This document shows, piece by piece, positions 35,634 to 43,218 of a stretch of DNA of 64,000 bases. The stretch lies in NCBI RefSeq assembly GCF_000622365.1, contig NZ_JASC01000014.1, positions 620,001 to 684,000 of the forward strand, given 5' to 3'. This DNA is from Sulfitobacter noctilucae (GTDB taxonomy: Bacteria; Pseudomonadota; Alphaproteobacteria; Rhodobacterales; Rhodobacteraceae). The notes beneath the pieces are model-generated. The model worked only from the letters and a program-made list of their open reading frames with translations, had not been told where the DNA came from and did not search any database. Position numbers and translations under genes: made by a program. Each line of letters starts with the position of its first letter. Positions within the stretch are counted from its first letter, which is position 1.

Positions 35634-35806
35634 AACAGGTATCCATCACCCGCGGCGGCACGACCTACAGCGGCACATACATAGTCAAAGGAAAGATGCT
35701 CTATGTGACCTATGCGGGGCAGACAAAGGCTACTCAAGTCGGCGGCATGAAAGGCAATGAGTCTGTGCTGGCCAGGACTATCCTTGCAGAGATGATCGGC
35801 TCATAG
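35630..35806 (+). CDS. Small hypothetical protein, 58 residues, coupled to the gene above
   Basis: The ATG at 35630 overlaps the preceding stop (ATGA). The 58 residues are beta-rich and Gly/Thr-rich at first (VSITRGGTTYSGTYIVKGKMLYVTYAG) and end with a helix (SVLARTILAEMIGS). The frame is short but tightly coupled and followed by a strong terminator, which supports it as a real gene. I do not recognise the family. Confidence 0.55.
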   Translation: MKQVSITRGGTTYSGTYIVKGKMLYVTYAGQTKATQVGGMKGNESVLARTILAEMIGS

Positions 35807-35840
35807 CGAGCAAACGGCGCGTTGAATGACAATGAGCTGA

Positions 35841-35870
35841 GCCCGCCGGATAACTTCCGGCGGGCTTCCT
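35841..35870. terminator. Strong hairpin terminator between convergent element genes
   Basis: Perfect 10-bp GC-rich arms GCCCGCCGGA (35841-35850) and TCCGGCGGGC (35856-35865) with a 5-base loop, then TTCCT. It closes the plus-strand operon and overlaps the 3' edge of the opposing minus-strand gene. Confidence 0.8.
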
Positions 35871-36168
35871 ACGCCGACCGTGGAAACTCTGGTCCAAGCG
35901 CACGCTCAATACGCCAGCTAAGATTACCCTCGGCCCCACACCGCTTACACTTCATATCAGCCTGAACATGTATCAGCTTTCTCATCTCGTGATACCGGGC
36001 GAACAAGACGTGAGGCGCTACGTTGCTGATCCAGTGGCAGGCGGGGCAGGTGACTATGAGAACGTCACGAGCGGTCAGGTCAGCAATCCTGACTTCGAAC
36101 TTTAGACCAAGGATAACAGGTTGGTAGGGCATACACCTGTCATTGCATATGTTCACTCTTCGTTCCAT
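35869..36168 (-). CDS. Putative zinc-ribbon protein
   Basis: This 99-residue protein has two CxxC pairs, LIVTCPACHWI (about residues 41-44) and MKCKRCGAEGN (about 74-77), separated by 29 residues. This is the spacing of a small zinc ribbon. The helical stretch between them (VLFARYHEMRKLIHVQADM) is polar. It could be a regulator or a phage-type zinc protein; no family is named. It is the last gene before attR and points inward. An internal Met at 36132 is an alternative start. Confidence 0.55.
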   Translation of the reverse strand: MERRVNICNDRCMPYQPVILGLKFEVRIADLTARDVLIVTCPACHWISNVAPHVLFARYHEMRKLIHVQADMKCKRCGAEGNLSWRIERALGPEFPRSA

Positions 36169-36514
36169 CGCTTCATCGCGTGGTTGAGGTAGAACTTGCG
36201 TCTTTCTGTCATCAAGGTTTCGCCCACTTGTCGCCCAATATCGCGTGCATGCTCAAATCGCTCGCCGAAACCTGCCACTGAGAAACAGAATGAGAAAATT
36301 GCGACCAACAAAACTTCGTTCGCCCGATCGATTGTAAAGTGCCTGTCGGGCTACCTTCTATAAGGGCGAAGACCCAAACCCGATTCCGGAGTGCTTTTGT
36401 CTGCATAGTCATCGCCATAATCGTATACAGTTTGGCCTAGAAACGGTCCATTCTAAAGTCGGTTACATGGTTACAAAATGACCCGTAACCCATTGATATA
36501 TAATATCGCGATTA
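36169..36514. other. Element right-end non-coding region (346 bp)
   Basis: Short open frames here lack Shine-Dalgarno sequences and protein-like composition. The last 60 bp hold two GGTTACA repeats and an inverted GTAACC, and an AT-rich stretch (TATATAATATC) directly before attR. Confidence 0.5.
36461..36490. repeat. GGTTACA repeats near attR
   Basis: GGTTACA starts at 36461 and at 36469, and the reverse complement GTAACC lies at 36485-36490, 25-55 bp inside attR. They mirror the pair at the left end (18796, 18808). Confidence 0.4.
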
Positions 36515-36540
36515 GGGTTCGAGTCCCTTCACCCGCACCA
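36515..36540 (+). repeat. attR: right copy of the 26-bp attachment core
   Basis: An exact copy of the tRNA-Leu 3' end from the T-arm through CCA, without the rest of the tRNA. Beyond it the host sequence resumes with a GC-rich stretch (CCCTTCCCGAACGGGCGGG) that could be the tRNA gene's original terminator. Confidence 0.9.
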
Positions 36541-36825
36541 AACACCCTTCCCGAACGGGCGGGTGGTCTTTGACAAGCACAGACAAGCGCGGTTTGTGTT
36601 GCTGTGCACGGGCATCGGCTCCGTTAGATCGAGGCTTCTGCGCTGGCCACTGGCCGCTTTATCGCGCCACAACGGCCCTTTGACAATTTAGCTTGAATTG
36701 AAGCGTTCCGCGGTGGGATCGCCATGCAGAAAATGCATGACAACTATGCTAAACTGTAGGTTCTAAATGCCACCCGACAGGCCTATCTGCCGATTATAGA
36801 AACGCTAGTTCGAAGGAGCAGCACA

Positions 36826-36921
36826 ATGTCAAAGTTCTCTAAAGACGTCTTCGGGATCGCATCTTTCGTCGCGATCACTGCTGTTCTTATTGGCCTGCAT
36901 TCATGGATGTTTGTCCTGTAA
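36826..36921 (+). CDS. Possible 31-residue small membrane protein
   Basis: A 31-codon frame with an AAGGAGCAG Shine-Dalgarno 6-7 bases before the ATG. After a polar start (SKFSKDVFG) the rest is hydrophobic (IASFVAITAVLIGLHSWMFVL), one membrane helix. A shared bidirectional terminator follows 77 bp later. It is short, so it may be fortuitous. Confidence 0.45.
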   Translation: MSKFSKDVFGIASFVAITAVLIGLHSWMFVL

Positions 36922-36997
36922 TTAACAGCGCCTGGCGTAGGCAGACTTGCTTTTGCGTCCCCTGCGCCAGATCAATGTCACGAAACCTCTAAACGTC

Positions 36998-37027
36998 AAA
37001 GGGCACCCTCATCGAAGGGTGCCCTTT
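36998..37027. terminator. Bidirectional terminator before the TRAP operon 3' end
   Basis: Perfect 12-bp arms (AAAGGGCACCCT / AGGGTGCCCTTT) with a 6-base loop lie 20 bp past the dctM stop. The A and T tracts on the two sides serve both strands. Confidence 0.85.
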
Positions 37028-37046
37028 GCGTTTGGAGCCTTCGAGC

Positions 37047-38339
37047 TTATCTGCCCAACAGCAACTCAGGCAGCCACATCGAAAGTTCTGGAATGAAAGT
37101 GGTCAGCATCAATGTGGGCAACCATGCAAAGATGATGAACACCAGTGTAGGCCACAGCATCCGCGAAACCGGCACGTCGCAAATCTGTGCGCCCAGATAG
37201 AGCAGGGGCGCGGTGGGCGGCGTGATGTTTGCCATCCCCAGATTGACACCGATCACGGCGGCAAAGTGGATTGGATCCATCCCTGTGCTCTGCGCGATGG
37301 GCAGCAAGATCGGCGTCGCGAGCAGCAGACCCGAAATGTCATCCATCAACATCCCGATCAGGATCATCACAACATTGACCATTAACAAGATTATAATCGG
37401 GTTCTCTGACACCGAATAGACCATCTGTTTGGCCAATTGCGGCGCACCCTGCGCGATCAGGTTGTCGGAAACGATCAGCACCATAAAGATCATCACCAGA
37501 ACCACGCCGATGGTCACACCCGACGATCCGATGGTCTGGGCCAGTGTTTTCCATGTCAGCCCTTTGTAGAAGTAGATCGCGATCGGAATAGCATAGACCA
37601 CGGCGATCCCCGCGGCTTCGGTGGGGGTCATGATGCCGCCATAGATGCCGCCCAGAATGATCAGGGGCATCATCAGGGCAGGGCCCGCCAGCCGTCCCTG
37701 GTGGGCAATGGCAGGTAGGAAGGGCGAGGGGCGTTCCTTGAGCTGGATGTCGGTCACCTTGCGCAGCTGGAACTGGTTTACGATGATTAAAAGTGTGATC
37801 AGGATGATCGCAGGGACCACAGTGGACAAAAAGCATTTCAACACGTTTTGCTGTGCGACCCAGCCATAGAGAATGTGCGACGCAGAGGGGGGGATCAGCA
37901 GGCCCAGCGGGCTGGCTGACACGATCAATGCCGCCGACAGGCCCGTAGGGTAATTGGCCCGCTTGAGGTGCGGCATCATGATGCCACCGATACAGGTCAG
38001 CGTGGCATTGGCACTGCCCGAGATCGAGCCGAAGATACCACAGGCCAGCACACCGGCGGCACTTAGGCCCCCTTTGATGTGCCCGATGAACATCTCGGCC
38101 AAAGCGACGAGGGGGGCAGCGATCCGGCCCTTCTCCATGATGCCACCGGCGATCATGAACAAAGGCACCGCCAGCAGCACCAGCGAACGGATGCCGGTGG
38201 CCCCTGTCGGCAGATAGCCCGAGATCGACTGATCCCCGACCAAAGCGATAAAGATCAGAACCGATCCGAACGCCACATAGACGCTGACGCCCAGTAGCAG
38301 CATCACACATACGATAAGAAGACTTCCGGTAATGATCAT
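37047..38339 (-). CDS. TRAP transporter large permease subunit (DctM family)
   Basis: This 430-residue protein is almost wholly hydrophobic with about 12 membrane segments. It shows family blocks such as GHIKGGLSAAGVLACGIFGSISGSANATLTCIGGIMMPHLKRANY and GGIMTPTEAAGIAVVYAI, and ends LILIGMLMDDISGLLLATPILLPIAQSTGMDPIHFAAVIGVN. It is the ion-coupled transport channel of a tripartite periplasmic transporter. Its start overlaps the small-permease stop (ATGA). The substrate cannot be read from sequence; carboxylates are usual for this family. Confidence 0.92.
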   Translation of the reverse strand: MIITGSLLIVCVMLLLGVSVYVAFGSVLIFIALVGDQSISGYLPTGATGIRSLVLLAVPLFMIAGGIMEKGRIAAPLVALAEMFIGHIKGGLSAAGVLACGIFGSISGSANATLTCIGGIMMPHLKRANYPTGLSAALIVSASPLGLLIPPSASHILYGWVAQQNVLKCFLSTVVPAIILITLLIIVNQFQLRKVTDIQLKERPSPFLPAIAHQGRLAGPALMMPLIILGGIYGGIMTPTEAAGIAVVYAIPIAIYFYKGLTWKTLAQTIGSSGVTIGVVLVMIFMVLIVSDNLIAQGAPQLAKQMVYSVSENPIIILLMVNVVMILIGMLMDDISGLLLATPILLPIAQSTGMDPIHFAAVIGVNLGMANITPPTAPLLYLGAQICDVPVSRMLWPTLVFIIFAWLPTLMLTTFIPELSMWLPELLLGR

Positions 38340-38950
38340 TGCGCTGCACCTTTCGCGGTCTCGGACTTAAGCGGATATCCCAGCCCCCGGCGGATGTGGA
38401 CGTACATGTAGGCTGCGGTGAACATGGCCATCAGGCCAAAGGCCACCATGATCGCGATGCGCCAGGATACGAAGGGAATGCGCAGCACTGTTGTGGCGCG
38501 CAGGCGTGGAAAGGAGAAGTCATCCAGCAGGGAAACATAGCAGGCGTAGACCAAAAACAATGTCACGAATACTTCGACAGCAAGGACCACAAAGGTGCGC
38601 CACCAGATCAGACGGGGGTTTTCAATCATCATGCCAAGGATATCGGCGCTGATGTGCAACTGGCGCTCAGAGGCCAGCACAGCACCGGCGAAAAAGCCGA
38701 CGATGCTGATGGCAAGCAGCCATTCCTCATACGCGAACAGATCGCCACCAAAGCCATAGCGGATCACAACGACAGCGCCAAAAGTGAAAGCCATCAGAAA
38801 CCCGGAAAAGATCACGATGCCCTGCATCACGATCAAAATGGCCTTCATCGGCAGGCCGATAAAGACCGGCAATTCGTCTGTTATTCTGATCCTGTGGCCA
38901 TCAATTTCGCCACCGGCACCCGTTGGCAATTCGTCAATTGTGTTCGACAT
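38336..38950 (-). CDS. TRAP transporter small permease subunit (DctQ family)
   Basis: This 204-residue protein has four membrane segments (about 34-60, 78-98, 117-140 and 162-185) in the DctQ pattern, with VRYGFGGDLFAYEEWLLAISIVGFFAGAVLASERQLHISADIL. A polar N-terminus of about 30 residues is longer than usual. It pairs with the large permease in the membrane and is translationally coupled to it by a 4-bp overlap. A hairpin terminator separates it from the upstream binding-protein gene. Confidence 0.88.
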   Translation of the reverse strand: MSNTIDELPTGAGGEIDGHRIRITDELPVFIGLPMKAILIVMQGIVIFSGFLMAFTFGAVVVIRYGFGGDLFAYEEWLLAISIVGFFAGAVLASERQLHISADILGMMIENPRLIWWRTFVVLAVEVFVTLFLVYACYVSLLDDFSFPRLRATTVLRIPFVSWRIAIMVAFGLMAMFTAAYMYVHIRRGLGYPLKSETAKGAAQ

Positions 38951-38994
38951 GCCGTTCGCCCCCTGTTGGTCTTGTTTTTAACGCATACTAAAAA

Positions 38995-39016
38995 GGGCCG
39001 GCATTTCTGCCGGCCC
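38995..39016 (-). terminator. Intra-operon terminator/attenuator between dctP and dctQ
   Basis: Perfect 9-bp GC-rich arms GGGCCGGCA and TGCCGGCCC around a 4-base loop, followed on the minus strand by TTTTTAG. It lies 16 bp past the dctP stop and before dctQ, so read-through is needed for the permeases. Confidence 0.85.
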
Positions 39017-39031
39017 TCGGGTTGTGGTGGT

Positions 39032-40036
39032 TTAGTTCATCGCGCCCTTCAGGCGGTCGATGATGTCCTGGCCTACGCTGTCAGCCATCATTGGCCAAAT
39101 CTCTTCGCGCACCTTTGACGCCATCGCGGCCTGATCTTCTTCGTTCAGGCTGAGGATGGTATAGCCGCTGTCCAGGAGACGCTGCGCGTAGGCATCATCG
39201 TTCTCGCGGTTGTAGGCAAAGAAATCATCGGAAGCTTTTGTCATCGCGGCCTGCAAGACTTCGACCTGCTCGTCGGTCAGCTTGTCCAGGGTGCGCTGGG
39301 AGGCGTAAAAGCTCGTCAGTTCGGAAATCGCGTTATACTCGACAAAGTGCGTGCCCACGTCGGACTGCGCAAAGATTGTGTAAGTCGCGGTCTTTGTGCA
39401 GCAGATCGCGCCGTCAACAATGCCGGACTGGATCGCCGGGAAGATATCGCCCCATGCCATTGTAGTGGCCTTGAAACCAATCATTTCCATCATGGACTTC
39501 ACGATTGTTGAAGACCACACACGGATGTTCATGCTTTTGTCGTCAAAAGTATTCCAGTTTGTCGGCTCTTTCGTGGCAACAACACCTACGAACCCTTCGG
39601 GGTTCTGCGCCATGACGCGCACGCCATACTCGTCGGTGATTTCCTGAAGGATCGTGTTATATTCGGACCCCATGTCACGCATGATGGTGTTCATGTCGTC
39701 CCATCCGCTGACAAGGAAAGGCATGGACAGGAATTCAAGACGGGGATCGGTGTCGGCATAGATGAACGCCGCCGCCAGATCGATGTTGCCGCGCGCGACA
39801 TCTTCAAACAGCGCTTCGCCCGAGCCGAGCTGGTTGGCAGGGAAGAGTTCGATCGTTAGACCAACGTCTGCCGCGGCGACCTCATCGGCGACCTGCTGCA
39901 TGGTGATGGTGCCCTGATGGTCAATCGGGAAAACCCCGGCAAAGCGCAACGTCGTCTCTTGCGCAAAAGCGGCAGTCGACATAAGTGCACTGACGGCGCT
40001 GACGGATAGAATTTTTGTAATTTTAGCGAAACTCAT
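39032..40036 (-). CDS. TRAP transporter solute-binding protein (DctP family)
   Basis: The 334-residue product has a signal peptide (1-25, cleavage after STAAFA) and a DctP fold: TLRFAGVFPIDHQGTITMQQVADEVA, LFPANQLGSGEALFEDVARGNIDLA, then DKSMNIRVWSSTIVKSMMEMIGFKATTMAWGDIFPAIQSGIVDGA. The Arg in NIRVWSS is the usual carboxylate-binding residue, so an organic acid ligand is likely. It is the first gene of the operon, preceded by a GGGAG-type Shine-Dalgarno and a 381-bp non-coding region. Confidence 0.9.
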   Translation of the reverse strand: MSFAKITKILSVSAVSALMSTAAFAQETTLRFAGVFPIDHQGTITMQQVADEVAAADVGLTIELFPANQLGSGEALFEDVARGNIDLAAAFIYADTDPRLEFLSMPFLVSGWDDMNTIMRDMGSEYNTILQEITDEYGVRVMAQNPEGFVGVVATKEPTNWNTFDDKSMNIRVWSSTIVKSMMEMIGFKATTMAWGDIFPAIQSGIVDGAICCTKTATYTIFAQSDVGTHFVEYNAISELTSFYASQRTLDKLTDEQVEVLQAAMTKASDDFFAYNRENDDAYAQRLLDSGYTILSLNEEDQAAMASKVREEIWPMMADSVGQDIIDRLKGAMN

Positions 40037-40417
40037 TGAGTTTTCTCCCTGTTATAAGGTGTCGGCTAGCTATGGATGTACGCTGACAGCCAGCATCATC
40101 CGAGGCATCCCAAAAGGCTAGGCAATTAACCTGGTCATAGCAAATTGATTTAAAGACATTGCATTGAAATAAGGGTTTTCACCTTAAATACCGTGTTTGA
40201 CTGACAGATATTCCCGCAACGAAGCCCTTTGTCGGAGAATATGCAGAGGGCCCGCCTTTTTCAGCAGTGGAAAGCCTTACTCGTCACAGGTTTGTTTCAA
40301 GTGCATCGTTCTCAACGATTCCTTGCCGGATTTATCCTGTGCAGCACGCTGAACGCGCCAGAACTCTCGCTTGACCAACCGATGCGAATTGCCCGCGGCT
40401 CTCTTTGACGCCGCGCG
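40037..40417. other. Non-coding region between dctP and the aminotransferase gene (381 bp)
   Basis: It must carry the dctP promoter, in the part near 40,100-40,200 where AT content is high. No coding frame with a start is seen. After the aminotransferase stop the same frame stays open for about 45 codons but has no good start, so I do not call a gene. Confidence 0.4.
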
Positions 40418-41752
40418 TTAATGCGCCAGTCCCACTTTCGCGGCAAAGGCCGCAAGGGAGGTATCGAGGATGCCCAGTATCTCGCCAATCTGTTCCTCGG
40501 TCACGATCATCGGCGGGCAGATCAAGAAGTGGTCCCCCTCAATCCCTCCTCGGGTGCGGCGCGAATAGGTGATCAGGTTGTTGTCATAACAGATGTCCAC
40601 AAACCGCTCGTAGGCGTTCATGGATTTGGGAAGGGGTGCCATCGTCTCGCGGTCCGTGACCATCTCGAACGCGGTCAGCAACCCTTTGCCGCGCACATCC
40701 CCGATGAAGGCATAACGCGCCATCAGGTCGGTCAGTCCCTGCATCAACACTTCGCCCATCGCGGCGGCGTTTGCCATTAAATCAAGGCGGTCAATCTCTT
40801 GCAGCACCGCAAGCCCGGCGGCACAGGCCAGTGGATTGCCGGCATAGGTGTGACCATGGGCAAAGCCCCCGGCATCCAGCACCGTGTCGACCATCCCGTC
40901 ATCCGCGATCATCGCGCCCAGCGGCGCATAGCCCGCGCCGAAGCCCTTGGACAGCGCTACCAAATCGGGCCGCACGCCCCAGTGATCGCTGGCGAGGAAC
41001 GCCCCCGTGCGCCCCACGCCCGACATAACTTCATCCATAATCAATAAGACGCCGAATTCATCACATATCTCCCGGACGCGGGTGTAATAGCTATCGGGGG
41101 CCACCAGAGCCCCGGTCGAGGCGCCACCCACCGGCTCCATCGCGAAGGCCAGCACGCTTTCGGGTCCTTGCGCGATGATCTCGTCGCGCAGTATCTCGGC
41201 GTATTTCAGGCCGCGGTCGTGGTCAGACAGGTTATCGCAATCCAGATAGCAGGTCGGCGCGGGTATCTTGGGCATCTCGGTCAGCAGCGGCGTGAATGCA
41301 TCTGTCAGCGGCCCGTAGCCGGTGATGGCCAGCGCCCCCAATGTTGACCCGTGATAGGAGGGAAAACGCGAGATCACCTTCCACCGGCTGGCCTGGCCTG
41401 CGGCGACCGCCCATTGCCGGGCAAACTTTACACAAGACTCCACCGCCTCTGACCCACCCGAAACAAAGAATACGCGGTTCAGGCCGTCGGGCATCCGGTC
41501 CGCGATCGCGCTGGCCAGATCTTCGGCAGCGGCGTTTTCAAAGTGCAGGCGGTAGGCGAATGTCGCGCTGTCCATCTGGCGCTTCATCGCGGCAAGCACG
41601 TTCCGGTTGGAATGTCCGATATTGCTGACCATCGCACCAGAGGAGCCGTCGATATAACGGTCTCCGGTGTTCGCCCAGATATAGATGCCCTCGGCCCGGT
41701 CGACTTCGGGGCGGCGTTGACGGCTTTGGTAGAAGAGGTTGGACTTTTTCAC
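40418..41752 (-). CDS. Class III PLP-dependent aminotransferase
   Basis: This 444-residue fold-type I aminotransferase of the class III group (omega-amino acid or diamine type) has SGGSEAVESCVKFARQW at about 98-114, EPVGGASTGALVAP, LLIMDEVMSGVGRTG with D240, and the cofactor lysine K269 in LVALSKGFGAGYAPLGA. The start is a GTG at 41752, chosen because homologous sequence begins with SNLFYQSRQRRP; the longer frame to 41908 adds an unrelated hydrophobic leader. Substrate is unknown. It is divergent from the FAD monooxygenase, a pairing that suggests a shared catabolic pathway. Confidence 0.85.
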   Translation of the reverse strand: MKKSNLFYQSRQRRPEVDRAEGIYIWANTGDRYIDGSSGAMVSNIGHSNRNVLAAMKRQMDSATFAYRLHFENAAAEDLASAIADRMPDGLNRVFFVSGGSEAVESCVKFARQWAVAAGQASRWKVISRFPSYHGSTLGALAITGYGPLTDAFTPLLTEMPKIPAPTCYLDCDNLSDHDRGLKYAEILRDEIIAQGPESVLAFAMEPVGGASTGALVAPDSYYTRVREICDEFGVLLIMDEVMSGVGRTGAFLASDHWGVRPDLVALSKGFGAGYAPLGAMIADDGMVDTVLDAGGFAHGHTYAGNPLACAAGLAVLQEIDRLDLMANAAAMGEVLMQGLTDLMARYAFIGDVRGKGLLTAFEMVTDRETMAPLPKSMNAYERFVDICYDNNLITYSRRTRGGIEGDHFLICPPMIVTEEQIGEILGILDTSLAAFAAKVGLAH

Positions 41753-41946
41753 AAAGGGCTTTCTGCAAAGAGACACGTCAATGACACAGCGATGCGAGAG
41801 GAAAAGCAACCCTGCACCCAAGAAAATTCCCACGCCCTTGCGCAAATAACCGCAAGACTTGCCTGCCAGCATCTGCACCATCAGCGCAGTTGACATGGCA
41901 ACCGGCAAAGGGTTCTTTGCGCCCGTTACGGCAGGGGAGAACAGCG

Positions 41947-43218
41947 ATGACAGTCTTGATCAACGGCGGCGGTATTGCGGGGCTGGCACTGGCGTTGACC
42001 TGCCACCAGATCGGGGTGCCGTTCAAAGTGTTCGAGGCGACGCCCGAGATCAAGCCGATGGGCGTTGGCATCAACGTGCAACCCACCGCTGTGCGTGAGT
42101 TGTTCGATCTGGGGCTAGAAGACAAACTGTCGGCCATCGGCGTGCGCACCCGTGAATACGGACTTTATTCCAAACACGGGCTGCACATCTGGACCGAAGC
42201 GCGCGGCACCGATGCAGGCTATGACTGGCCGCAGTTCTCGGTCCATCGCGGCAAGCTGCTGATCATGCTGTATGAGACATTGCTGGAACGCGCAGGCCCC
42301 GATTGCATTGAGACAGGCTGGCGGGCCACTGGGTTCAGCAATGTAGAGGGTGGTGCGGTGCTGCACTTGCAAGGGCAGGACGGCGAGACCCGCGAAGAAG
42401 CCGGCAGCGTGATCATTGCTGCAGATGGCATCCATTCCGCCATTCGCGCGCAGATGGCCCCGGATGAAGGGCCAGCAAAATGGGGTGGCAACATCCTGTG
42501 GCGCGGTACTGCGCTGGGCAAGCCCTACAAAAGTGGCGCCTCGATGGTGCTGATCGGCTATACCGGTTTGCGCTTTGTGTCCTATCCCATTTCCGAAGCG
42601 GACCCAGAAACGGGGCTGGCAACGATCAACTGGATCGCCAATCTGAAATTTGCCGATGGGGCCGACTTCAGCAAGGAAGACTGGAACCGGCAGGCCAACC
42701 TGGATGATTTCCTGCCGCAGTTCGAACATTTCAACCTCGACTGGATCGACATTCCGGGCCTGATCGAAGCATCGGACGAAGTGCTTGAATATCCAATGGT
42801 AGACCGCGATCCACTGCCGCGCTGGACCGACGGGCGTGTTACGCTGATGGGCGACGCGGCGCATCCGGCCTATCCCGTTGGATCGAACGGGGCAGGCTCC
42901 GCTATTCTTGATGCACGGCGTCTGGGGGCAGCGTTTCTCAGCCACGGGCTGACGCAGGTCGCACTTGAAGCTTATGAGGCGGATATGCGCCCCGTGACAA
43001 ATGCGGTCACGCTGATGAACCGCGTGGCCGGGCCGGATACAATTCTGGACGTGGTCGAGGCGCGCAGCGGCGGCAAGTTCGAACACATCAACGATGTGAT
43101 CCCGCAGGCCGAACTGGCCGCTCATGCGGACAAGTACAAATCCACCGCAGGCACCAGCGTTGCAGACACCAACGCACGGCCCCGCACAATTCCCGAAGGC
43201 GCGCGTTTCGCAGGCTAG
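41947..43218 (+). CDS. FAD-dependent monooxygenase (PHBH/PhzS-like)
   Basis: This 423-residue flavoprotein has an N-terminal Rossmann motif (LINGGGIAGLALALTCHQIG) at residues 4-23. The middle DG motif is VIIAADGIHSAIRAQM and the C-terminal FAD motif is VTLMGDAAHPAYPVGSNGAGSAILDA. These mark NAD(P)H-dependent aromatic or heteroaromatic hydroxylases. The ATG at 41947 follows AGGGGAGAA; an extra 19 codons upstream are rejected. The substrate is not evident. It is convergent with the AEC permease, sharing 4 bp. Confidence 0.87.
   Translation: MTVLINGGGIAGLALALTCHQIGVPFKVFEATPEIKPMGVGINVQPTAVRELFDLGLEDKLSAIGVRTREYGLYSKHGLHIWTEARGTDAGYDWPQFSVHRGKLLIMLYETLLERAGPDCIETGWRATGFSNVEGGAVLHLQGQDGETREEAGSVIIAADGIHSAIRAQMAPDEGPAKWGGNILWRGTALGKPYKSGASMVLIGYTGLRFVSYPISEADPETGLATINWIANLKFADGADFSKEDWNRQANLDDFLPQFEHFNLDWIDIPGLIEASDEVLEYPMVDRDPLPRWTDGRVTLMGDAAHPAYPVGSNGAGSAILDARRLGAAFLSHGLTQVALEAYEADMRPVTNAVTLMNRVAGPDTILDVVEARSGGKFEHINDVIPQAELAAHADKYKSTAGTSVADTNARPRTIPEGARFAG

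Larger units (their letters stand above)
18712..36540. mobile_element. Integrated phage-like element in tRNA-Leu (about 17.8 kb)
   Basis: A 26-bp exact repeat of the tRNA-Leu 3' end occurs at 18712-18737 and again at 36515-36540, with the integrase gene immediately inside the left copy. This is the classic outcome of tyrosine-recombinase insertion into a tRNA gene. Contents: integrase, a phage head module, terminase, tape measure, then small unknown genes with a HUH-type replication protein. No major tail protein, tail tip, receptor-binding, holin/endolysin or CI-type repressor is recognised. All but two genes are on the plus strand. The right third is visibly more AT-rich than the flanking chromosome. 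Confidence 0.9.

Noticed and set aside
36212-36418. Minus-strand 68-codon frame near attR
   Set aside because: No ribosome site and no recognisable protein features; treated as non-coding end of the element.
18654-36540. Reading the element as the host's gene transfer agent cluster
   Set aside because: GTA clusters are not flanked by att repeats with an integrase, have terminase before portal, and include gp9 and gp12-15 homologues that are missing here.
40278-40417. Open frame continuing about 45 codons after the aminotransferase stop
   Set aside because: It is in the same frame beyond a proper stop and has no credible start codon or ribosome site; probably chance.
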